From contig NZ_PQCF01000006.1 in NCBI RefSeq assembly GCF_002964765.1, positions 1 to 64,000 of the forward strand: a DNA stretch of 64,000 nucleotides. The letters run 5' to 3'. Below the pieces are notes generated by a model. That model was not told where the DNA came from and searched no databases. It worked only from the letters and a program-made list of their open reading frames with translations. The position numbers and the translations under genes are program-made. The first letter of the stretch is position 1. Each line of letters starts with the position of its first letter. Shown piece after piece: positions 16,744-25,000 of this stretch. The stretch comes from Pseudoalteromonas sp. T1lg88. GTDB lineage: Bacteria; Pseudomonadota; Gammaproteobacteria; Enterobacterales; Alteromonadaceae.

Positions 16744-18108
16744 ATGGCGGCAACAAAAGATACTGCGAACATCTTGAACATGACGACCGAGCCCCTGACT
16801 CAGACAATGAACGAGTATTTTGTTGTCGCACAGGACGCGCTCACCAGCACGGGTTTCCTGATCCAGTTATCTATAGTTCTAACCATCTATTTGTGCTCCT
16901 TTCTCATCGCCGCCAAGCTCCGTAGAAAGGTCACGCCCGTAAAAGAACCCTCGGCAAGCCCAAGCCATGCATTGGAATTTGTAGTTAATAAACTACTGGC
17001 GGTGGTCTTTCCCATGCTCGCCATTTCATTTCTAACGCTGTCCTTACTCCTAGGGGAGCAATATGAGATTGATACCTGGTTAATCAATGCGGTGTTAATT
17101 ATCGCCGTGCTGCTGTTTTTAAACACTGTTATTCGCGCCGTGGTAGACGGCGAACATATTGCCGCCTTTATGCGCTGGGTGGTGCTCCCCTTGGTGTTCC
17201 TGCATCTAGTAGGGATACTCCCGCATATTATCGCCGTGCTGGAAACAATCGCCATCACAGTAGGTAATGTTGAGGTGTCTTTTTATGGCATAGGCCGGGT
17301 ATTGGTGTTTGGCGTGATCCTGTTTTGGCTCGGCAAGGCCTTTAGAATGACGGGCAAGAAGCTGATACGTAATCAAAAAAAGTTGGATGTCACCACCAAG
17401 GAAGTCTTCACCAAGGTGTTTGAAGTCGCCCTCTTCTGTGTTGGTTTTCTGCTGCTGCTCAACATTATGGGTATCAACCTTACGGCACTTGCGGTATTCG
17501 GGGGCGCCTTGGGTGTGGGCCTGGGGTTAGGCCTGCAAACGATTGCCTCAAATTTCATTTCCGGCATTATTATCCTGGTGGATCGCTCATTAACCATAGG
17601 CGACTTTATAGAACTAGAAGACGGCAGCAAGGGGTTTGTACGCGAGTTTCGCATGCGTTATACGGTGTTAGAAACCTATGACGGCAAAGACATACTCGTC
17701 CCCAATGAAAAGTTTATCAATTCCCTGATGACCAACTGGACCCACAAGGACCCCAAGCAGCGCTATCGCATCGACTTTAGCGTCGCTTATAAAACCGATA
17801 TCCGGGCCATGTGCGAGATAATCAAAGAAGCCGTGGCCGAGCACCCTCAAGTGATCAGCGGCGAGGATATCCCCTTTGAAGAGCGTCCCGATTGTGAAAT
17901 CGACTCATTCGGAGATTTTGGTGTGAATATGTTCGTCGAGTTCTGGATGTTCGGCATAGATGACGGCAAAAACCGTGTCGGTGGCGATCTGCTGCTGATC
18001 GTTTTTGAAACACTGCGAGAGCACAATATCGAGATCCCATTCCCACAAAGAGAAGTGCGCATACTCGACGACAACGCGCCGTCGATAAGAAATACTACGC
18101 CGAAATAG
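16744..18108 (+). CDS. MscS-family mechanosensitive channel
   Basis: A 454-residue protein with about six hydrophobic segments between residues 35 and 275. The pore-lining helix GGALGVGLGLGLQTIASNFISGIIILVDRS is followed by the beta domain LTIGDFIEL and the C-terminal vestibule, so this is an MscS-type small-conductance channel larger than minimal MscS (286 residues). It would release solutes on hypo-osmotic shock. A glycine/alanine-rich pore helix is clearly visible. No convincing ribosome site precedes the ATG at 16744. Terminators flank the gene on both sides, so it is monocistronic. Which of the several MscS subfamilies it belongs to was not resolved. Confidence 0.88.
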   Translation: MAATKDTANILNMTTEPLTQTMNEYFVVAQDALTSTGFLIQLSIVLTIYLCSFLIAAKLRRKVTPVKEPSASPSHALEFVVNKLLAVVFPMLAISFLTLSLLLGEQYEIDTWLINAVLIIAVLLFLNTVIRAVVDGEHIAAFMRWVVLPLVFLHLVGILPHIIAVLETIAITVGNVEVSFYGIGRVLVFGVILFWLGKAFRMTGKKLIRNQKKLDVTTKEVFTKVFEVALFCVGFLLLLNIMGINLTALAVFGGALGVGLGLGLQTIASNFISGIIILVDRSLTIGDFIELEDGSKGFVREFRMRYTVLETYDGKDILVPNEKFINSLMTNWTHKDPKQRYRIDFSVAYKTDIRAMCEIIKEAVAEHPQVISGEDIPFEERPDCEIDSFGDFGVNMFVEFWMFGIDDGKNRVGGDLLLIVFETLREHNIEIPFPQREVRILDDNAPSIRNTTPK

Positions 18109-18132
18109 CCAATTGAACTTATTTATCCCCAC

Positions 18133-18163
18133 AAAAAAACGCGAGCCTAAGCTCGCGTTCTTG
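18133..18163. terminator. Bidirectional terminator between mscS and the RcnB-like gene
   Basis: AACGCGAGC pairs with GCTCGCGTT around a CTAA loop, with seven A residues on the left and a T-rich right side. It can serve both convergent genes. Confidence 0.8.
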
Positions 18164-18180
18164 TTATCCCATCTAAAATC

Positions 18181-18501
18181 TTAGTGACCTAGGATTGACA
18201 CAATTTCTCGGGTATTTTTAATTAAGCGAATAATGCGGTTATCCACTTCAATTGAAATAACACCATCATGGCCATGGGTATCGATCACTCGACCACGGCG
18301 ATAAATATCATAATCAAGAATGTCACCCTGGCGATATTTTTTGTGCCAACCCGGAGGCAATGAGCCGCCGTTATCGACTTTCTTTTGCAGACCAGGTGGT
18401 AGAGAGCCTTTGCCTTTACCCTTGTCATGATGTTCTTTGGCGTTCGCCATTCCCGTCACTAGGCTAAGGCCGATTACGGCAACACATAAGTAGGTCTTCA
18501 T
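18181..18501 (-). CDS. RcnB/CigR-like periplasmic protein
   Basis: A 106-residue protein with a clear signal peptide (MKTYLCVAVIGLSLVTGMANA) and a lysine/glycine/histidine-rich linker. Two LPPG repeats follow (GSLPPGLQKK and GSLPPGWHKKY), then YDIYRRGRVIDTHGHDGVISIEVDNRIIRLIKNTREIV. This is the layout of RcnB/CigR-type small periplasmic proteins, some of which bind nickel or cobalt or modulate virulence. The histidine-rich segment suggests metal contact, which is inferred. It lies downstream of the histidine kinase gene (same strand) with a gap of 90 bases and could be part of its regulon. Confidence 0.7.
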   Translation of the reverse strand: MKTYLCVAVIGLSLVTGMANAKEHHDKGKGKGSLPPGLQKKVDNGGSLPPGWHKKYRQGDILDYDIYRRGRVIDTHGHDGVISIEVDNRIIRLIKNTREIVSILGH

Positions 18502-18591
18502 ACCAATATCCCTTTTATTTTTTTTGTTAGCCTAACAATGTTTAATGAACAGACCATGAAGCGTCATTTTTGATCCACAGTCATGCCAACC

Positions 18592-19794
18592 TCACTCCAG
18601 CCGACGCCGAAAACACATGACAAAACAACCTCCGCCTAAAGACGGGCTTTGACTGACCTCAATAGTCCCGTGCAGCAGTTCGGTGACTTTCTTAACGATG
18701 GCAAGACCATAGCCATAGCCTTTTTTAATCGAGTTTTCGGGGCGATTAAAGGGCATAAAAAAGCCCTCTATCTGAGACTGCTTCACACCCGGACCATCAT
18801 CCTCAATGATAAACTGCCATTGCTCGCCCACTTCCAGCACCTGGATATGCACGCGACTTTGCGCATATTTAACGCCATTGTCTATAAGGTTGCGAAATGC
18901 CCAGCGCAATAAGCGTTCGTCGGAATAAATACTCAGGCTATCGGGGGCTTGCAGAGTTACCTGCTTGCTGCCAAAACGCTGATAGGGCTTTATAAGCTGA
19001 GCCAATAGGCTGGGCAATTCAATCTGAGATAACTGTAAACGCTGTTCGTGTTCATATTTAGACAGGCGCAAATACTCATCGCTTAATATTTCTAACTCCT
19101 TTAAATCCTCTTTAAATAACGCCCTGTCCCGCTCATGCAAACCGGCATTAGTCAGGGTCATCGAAATGCGAGAAATAATGGTTCTGGCCTCGTGGCTAAG
19201 GGTGTTGGAGAGCTCTCTTTGCAACGCCAGTAAATGGCTGAGCCTGTGCGCCATATAGGCCATTGCATCTATCACGGATTGAAAGAGGAAGGATCGCCGG
19301 TTGTACCAAAGGCTATAATCGCGAGTTTTCGCGAACTCTGTAGCGGCCCGTTTTATATGGTAGAAGGCAATCACAAAAGGCAGGGTCAGTGCCAACAGCG
19401 CACCGGCTAAGACGATATAAAAGAGCCAAGTGTATATAAGGCCATTGCGCTTTTCCGCACTGGTGTCCACACGAAAAACCCGCTGGTTATCTTGGCTGAT
19501 AATATACAGCCAGGCACGCTCTCCCTGCGTAGTGTGAATATATTGGTAGGCGTTTTTTGGCGCATTCTCTGGAATTGCAAAGCCGATACTGGCCAAAGGC
19601 ATCACACTGACTCGCTGGCTGATTTGCTGCTCACGCGTGCAATCCTGCACCTGGCAAAATGCCTCGCCCATTTCCACCAGCAGGCTATTGGCGCTCGTTT
19701 GGCTGGCCTGTTGATACCAGCTATCCGCCAGCGCCACGGAAGTTAAAATCAGCACCAGAGTGGCCAGATAATAAGCAATAAAACGTTTTAACAT
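18592..19794 (-). CDS. Membrane sensor histidine kinase of the mipA/DUF3019 module
   Basis: A 400-residue kinase. It has a first helix (about residues 5-23), a periplasmic sensor of about 95 residues with a cysteine pair (C47, C52), and a second helix at about 120-145. The dimerisation domain has H201 in LSHEARTI, where most kinases read SHELRTP. The ATPase domain shows N-box NLIDNGVKYA, G1 DDGPGV and G2 GYGYGLAIVKKV. It would phosphorylate the adjacent response regulator, whose gene ends 3 bases before this one. The signal is unknown. The regulator is frameshifted, so signalling may be broken in this sequence. Confidence 0.88.
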   Translation of the reverse strand: MLKRFIAYYLATLVLILTSVALADSWYQQASQTSANSLLVEMGEAFCQVQDCTREQQISQRVSVMPLASIGFAIPENAPKNAYQYIHTTQGERAWLYIISQDNQRVFRVDTSAEKRNGLIYTWLFYIVLAGALLALTLPFVIAFYHIKRAATEFAKTRDYSLWYNRRSFLFQSVIDAMAYMAHRLSHLLALQRELSNTLSHEARTIISRISMTLTNAGLHERDRALFKEDLKELEILSDEYLRLSKYEHEQRLQLSQIELPSLLAQLIKPYQRFGSKQVTLQAPDSLSIYSDERLLRWAFRNLIDNGVKYAQSRVHIQVLEVGEQWQFIIEDDGPGVKQSQIEGFFMPFNRPENSIKKGYGYGLAIVKKVTELLHGTIEVSQSPSLGGGCFVMCFRRRLE

Positions 19795-19796
19795 GG

Positions 19797-20496
19797 CTAT
19801 CTCGACACCAACATATAGCCCTTACCCCACACAGTGCGTATTTTAATGCCGCACTTCTTGGACGCTTCCAGGCGTTTTCTTAGGCGGCTAATTCTAACGT
19901 CAACGGTACGATCAAGACCATCAAACTCACGCCCTACCAGGGCACTGAACAACTGCTCTCGATTCAAAGTTTGGTTTTTATGCTGAGCAAACACCCAGAG
20001 CAACTCAAATTCCTTCTCGGGGATCTCCAGCTCGCCATTATCCACATGCACCGACTTGTGCTGATTGTCGATCACCGCCTTGCCAAGGGTGATCTGTTGC
20101 TGGCTCTGCTGTTGTGCCAGGGTGTCAGAGTCATACCGTAAGATGGCTTTTAATTTGGCCAACAATAAATCCGGCTCCAACCGGCTTGGTAATATAGTCG
20201 GCGGCCCCCAACTCATAGCCCTGCAACTGATGCTCGGTATCGGTTAATGCCGACAAAAAGATGATCTTGGCGCTATGCAGATGGCGCAGCCGCGCCATCA
20301 GTTGAAAGCCATCGATGCCTGGCAACATCACATCACAGATAATGGCATCGAAGGCCTGTGTTCTCAGTTGCTTCTCTACCCCGCCCGCTTCGCAAAAGTG
20401 CTCGACAAAATACCCCTGGTCGCTGAGTAAACGCTTAATGCCCTCACCAAGACGAAGGTCGTCCTCTATTAACAGTAATTTATGCATAGCTGCCAT
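19797..20496 (-). pseudogene. OmpR-family response regulator, interrupted by a one-base frameshift
   Basis: The first frame (from 20496) gives a complete receiver domain: acidic pocket E11/D12/D13, phospho-acceptor D55 (CDVMLPG) and K104 in ITKP. It then leaves the expected sequence after V106 and stops near 20131. A second frame continues with EPDLLLAKLKAILR and a full winged-helix DNA-binding domain (PEKEFELLWVFAQHKN, TVDVRISRLRKRL, GKGYMLV) to the stop at 19797. Removing one C of the CC pair at 20177-20178 restores KPVEPD and a normal regulator of about 232 residues. The gene overlaps the DUF3019 stop by one base (TAATG). It is either a real lesion separating the receiver from the DNA-binding domain or a sequencing error. 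Confidence 0.85.
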
Positions 20497-20897
20497 TAAA
20501 ATACACTCCAGAGTTTGCGCTTGAGCTTGCGCACATCTTTACCGAGTTCCTGCACCGACACCTGCTTTTCTCTGGCGGTGGTCTTGCTGTCATCGCGCAC
20601 CTTGAAGGTGGTAGTGGCCCGCAAGTTCAGCTCGGTATCATAGGCTTGCGACAAGGAAGCCTGGTTGGTGCACATCAACACCTTGGCATCGGTACTGTTT
20701 TCCAAGCAAGATGACGCCGCTTGGTTTAAAGACCACTGAAATGCAAAGTTGCGCTGACAAGGGTGCCCTTGCTCAACGATACAGATACTCGGGAGGATCT
20801 CGAAAGACTGAAATTCCAGCTCGGGCTTTTGCTGCGCCCAGCAACACATGGGCGCTAAGGCAATCGCGCTGAGCACTCGTGAATTTAGAAAACCCAT
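20496..20897 (-). CDS. DUF3019 protein, exported, of the mipA module
   Basis: A 133-residue protein with a signal peptide (about 22 residues, ending WAQQ). The mature part has four cysteines (PSICIVEQGHPCQ, SSCLENS, VLMCTN), suggesting two disulfides and periplasmic residence. The pattern with FQWSLNQ in the centre matches DUF3019, a family restricted mainly to Alteromonadales-like bacteria and usually encoded between a MipA/OmpV gene and a two-component system, as here. It overlaps the mipA end by 13 bases and the regulator start by one. Function is unknown; sensing or modulating envelope stress with MipA is an inference from linkage. Confidence 0.75.
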   Translation of the reverse strand: MGFLNSRVLSAIALAPMCCWAQQKPELEFQSFEILPSICIVEQGHPCQRNFAFQWSLNQAASSCLENSTDAKVLMCTNQASLSQAYDTELNLRATTTFKVRDDSKTTAREKQVSVQELGKDVRKLKRKLWSVF

Positions 20898-21694
20898 TTG
20901 ACCCCCAAAAAATATGTGTCTAACGGTGAGTCCTTGGTAAAAGGGCTACTTAGAGCGGCGGCCGACATCCACTGTAAAGAATAGGCGCCCACCAGCCAAA
21001 TGTTGTCCTCAATTTGCCTTGCAGCCTGAAGCTGAGCGCGGGCGCTGAAACGATGACCCTCAAGCGATACAGGCACCTCCTTTACGCCTTCACTGCCATA
21101 ATAATAATCTAATAAATCGCCACTTTTATACGTGGCTCTCAGCAAGGACTGAAAATGCCAGTCCCACCATTGCCAATCCTGCTTATAGCCCAGCCTGAAC
21201 TCATAGCCATGGTGGACGTTAGAGATATCCTTGGTGACATCGGCCTCTATACTGCCGCTGGCTAAAAAGTAGGTATAAGACACTCCGCCCATATAGGACA
21301 TGGATCTCGACCGGGTGGGCACAGCCGACGTAGGCTCAAAGCCAATAATTAACCCCGAGGAAGCCAGCACACCACGGTGACTACCGCGAAAGCTGAGACC
21401 ATCAAAATTTTGGCGGCCAAGCATTTCAATTTGGTATTCGGGAGTTTGTTTCAGAGCATAGCTGATAGAGGTATTTTCCAGAGTGACTTGCTCGCCGTAG
21501 TAACGTATATCCGGAACCAGATAGAGGGGAATATCCTTTCTGTCACCTTGACTGACCCCCACCCTGCCGAAGCCCACACTGGCAGAGACAACCCACCGAT
21601 CAGACTCAATATAATCGTCTAGCTCCTCGGCTTGGCTGACATTCATCAGGGTCATATGAAGACACAGACCCAAGGTTATTAAACGACTTAACAT
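20885..21694 (-). CDS. MipA/OmpV-family outer-membrane protein
   Basis: A 269-residue protein with a signal peptide ending near QAEE. Its body alternates short amphipathic strands and ends in a strand terminating with aromatic F (YFLGVKWVF), as expected for a beta-barrel. MipA-type features include WVVSASVGFGRVGVSQGDRKDIPLYLVPDIRYYG near the start and GVSYTYFLASGSIEADVTKDIS in the middle. MipA was described as a scaffold for murein synthesis enzymes (MltA-interacting). OmpV relatives are porin-like and immunogenic. First gene of a four-gene run: mipA, DUF3019, regulator, kinase. Confidence 0.85.
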   Translation of the reverse strand: MLSRLITLGLCLHMTLMNVSQAEELDDYIESDRWVVSASVGFGRVGVSQGDRKDIPLYLVPDIRYYGEQVTLENTSISYALKQTPEYQIEMLGRQNFDGLSFRGSHRGVLASSGLIIGFEPTSAVPTRSRSMSYMGGVSYTYFLASGSIEADVTKDISNVHHGYEFRLGYKQDWQWWDWHFQSLLRATYKSGDLLDYYYGSEGVKEVPVSLEGHRFSARAQLQAARQIEDNIWLVGAYSLQWMSAAALSSPFTKDSPLDTYFLGVKWVF

Positions 21695-21774
21695 GGATTA
21701 TTCCCACTTTTAGGCCTTACCAATTTTTTGGTAAATGCAGACAATCTCACATTGCAATTTATCTCATAATCCAG

Positions 21775-21800
21775 GTTACAAAAGTGTATCACTTTGTTAC
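21775..21800. promoter_or_regulatory. Palindrome/direct repeat upstream of mipA (candidate regulator site)
   Basis: GTTACAAAAGTG (21775-21786) and CACTTTGTTAC (21790-21800) form an imperfect palindrome around TAT, and GTTAC itself is repeated directly 21 bases apart. The site lies 80-105 bases upstream of the mipA start in the 312-bp gap between mipA and the subtilase gene. An OmpR-family regulator would bind such a site; this assignment is inference. Confidence 0.4.
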
Positions 21801-22006
21801 GTCAAACCACTTCTCTCAAGCCCTCGCGGCACATATAGCGCCCCTTATTTAGAAACTTAAAAAGCACGCTTTTTCTGCATTTTTGTAAATTGACCGTTAA
21901 AAGAAGCAAAGGCTATAAGTACCCCGCTCAGACATCTGAGACATAACATTTTAATAACGAGTCACCCGCAAAGGTGACCCACTAGAAAAGTAAATCAGGG
22001 GGTAGC

Positions 22007-25000
22007 GTGAAGCTAAAATCCATTACTCTGGCAACCTTAACGGCCCTATATGCGGCCGGTGTCGGTGCCACCCTTACCACCTTGAATGCCACCGGCAATC
22101 AGGATGACATGCAATTAAAACAATTTATTCCGCAGCAAAGCGAACGACCGCCGCGCCTCGGTGAGACAAGCGCAAAAAACATCAAGGTTAAGCAAAATGG
22201 CGGCGTGAATGTCCAGCTCAACTATGCGCAAAGCGCCAGTAAATTTACCCCCGAGGAGGGAGTGTCCGGCCCACAGGTCTACATCGTCGAACTCCACGGC
22301 AATACAGTGCAAAGCGAATACCAGCAGCAACTGGCCGCCCACGCTTTTGACGATTTACAGCCGACTGCGCTAAAAGGACATGCCCTGAAATCGCCGCAAC
22401 TGGCTGCCATTGAGTTACAAATCAATCAACGCCAAGAGCAGATATTGCTTGAGGCTGCATCCACACTAGGTCGGGAATTAACCCCGGCAAGGCGCTTTAG
22501 TAAGGCGATAAACGGTTTCGTCACCGAGATGACCCCACAAGAAGCACAGCGTCTTGCGCACCTTGATAATGTTAAGAAAATCACTCGTCGACAGATGTTA
22601 CAGCTGCAAACCGACATAGGTCCGGACATCATTGATGCGCCTAACGTCTGGCAAGGCGGCACGGTTAGCGCCTCTCCTTACAAGGGCGAAGGCATCATTA
22701 TGGGCATCATAGACACGGGGATTAATACCGATCACCCCAGCTTCGCCAGCACCGGCGATGACGGTTATCAGGTCAGCAATCCGTTTGGCAGCGGCAACTA
22801 TGTGGGTGATTGTGCCCTGAGCGATTATGCCGAACGTTGTAACGACAAGCTAATAGGCGTGTTCAGCTATGATGTCATTACCGACCAATACTCAGCTGCC
22901 GAATACCAAGACCCGAATCACAGTCCTTTCGAGACACCGGTCGAGATTCGCCCCCGCTTTGGTGAGGATTATAACGGCCACGGCTCGCACACGGCGGCCA
23001 CCGCCGCGGGTAATGTCATGTACGACGTGCCTTATGTGCAGCCCCATGGTGCCCAAAGTGATGGTTTAGAAACGGGGTTTACGTTTGAGCGCGTTTCCGG
23101 GGTCGCCCCACACGCCAATGTCGTTGCCTTTCAGGTCTGTTATTCAGGCGTTGGCAAATGGGTGGGTTGCCCCAGTGATGCCCTGGTGGCGGCCATTGAG
23201 GACGCTATCGACGTAGGTGTCGATGTGATCAACTTCTCCATTGGTAGCGCCTTGGGCAGCAACCCTTGGACCTCTCCTACCCAACAAGCATTTTTAAATG
23301 CCCATGAAGCCGGTATCGCCATTGCCGCAGCGGCGGGCAATTCGGGCAGCGATGGTGTCCGCGAGATCCGTGGTTACATTGATAACACCTCGCCCTGGCT
23401 GTTAACGGTGGCGGCTTCAACAACGGGTCGTACCATGACGGTAAGCGATAAGTACCTCACCTCCTTTAGCGGCGGAGATACCACCGCGCCCACAGATATT
23501 TTAGGAGCCAGTATTTCAGGTGAAATTACCGGTAACCTGGTGCTTGCCGCCGATTATGGCGATGAATTATGTGCCGAACCCTTTGCTCCCGGCACCTTTA
23601 ATGCGGATGATATCGTGGTCTGTCAGCGCGGTGAGATTGCCCGAGTTGCCAAAGCGGATAATGTCCAGTCAGGTGGTGGCGGGGGCATGGTCCTCTATAA
23701 CACCTCCTACAGTTCAAGTGCGCCTGAAGGCCAGTTGTTTAATGACAGCTATTCAATCCCCGGCATTCATATCTCCGCCAACGACTGGTTTAACAAGCTA
23801 CAACCCTGGCTCGCCAGTGGCAGCAATCATATGGCCACGATCACGGCGTCAGAGGTTATTCGCAATGTTGATGAAAGCCAGCAGGATATGTTGGCCGACT
23901 TTTCATCACGCGGACCGTCGACCCATAACCCGGAACACCTGGTGCCCTCGGTCACCGCGCCCGGGGTGGCTATTTACGCCGCCAACGCCGATGACCAGCC
24001 GTTTACGCCCTTCCCTCAAGCGAGCGACTGGATGATAATGAGTGGCACCTCAATGGCATCGCCTCATACCGCCGGGGCACTGGCCTTGGTAAAACAGGCT
24101 CACCCAGATTGGACGGTGGCGCAAATTCACTCCGCCTTGCAGATGACCGCTGAGCGCACCGTAAAAGGACGCACTAGCTCTTGGGCACCGTATGAGGAAG
24201 TCGGCACCTACCGTGCTGGCTCGGGACGCATAAACGTGAGCAATGCCATCAATAGCGGTTTGATCATGAACGAAACGGTAGCCAACTTCGCTGCCTCCAA
24301 CCCGGACAATGGCGGTATGCCAACGCGTTTAAACCTGCCAGAGCTGGTCAATCTAAACTGCAGCAGCCCCTGTACCTGGGTTCGTGAGGTCACCGCGATC
24401 CAAGATGGAACCTGGAATGTCGGTACCAGCACCTCGGAGTACAGTGTAAAACTGACCGCCACTCCGTCGTCTTTTACCCTCAAAAAGGGCGAAACACGCG
24501 CCATCGCCATTACCGCCGAAATCCTTGATGCGCAGGCCGGCAGTGGCAATGCCGAGCAAGAGGTCATGGGCGAGGTTACCCTGACCGCAACCAACCCAGC
24601 CATACCGCAAATATACTGGCCAGCGGTCTTTAAATATGACGGCGGTCACTTGCCCGACAACATCAATGTCAGCATGCACAGAGACAGCGGCAATTACCTG
24701 ATTAAAAACATGAACCTTCCGCAACTCGAGGACGGTAGCTATGTAGCAACCAAAGCGGTTAAGGCAAATAAGCAAGTCGTCACCCTGGCGCAAAACGAAA
24801 CCAACGCCTCTAACTTTGGCCGTCTACGCCAGGTACAAGAAGACGATTTATTGTTTACTCTGGATGTTCCTGAAAATGCGGCCCGCCTCATCGTAGAGAC
24901 CCTGGCCCGCACCGATTCAAGCGTAGACACCCTGATCACTCCTTTATTGGCCGGCGATCTGGATGTGTATGTAGGTATCGACCTTAACAACAATGGCCAA

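Noticed and set aside
23520..24035. A 171-codon open frame inside the subtilase gene
   Set aside because: It overlaps the catalytic domain in another frame, is arginine- and proline-rich, and resembles no protein.
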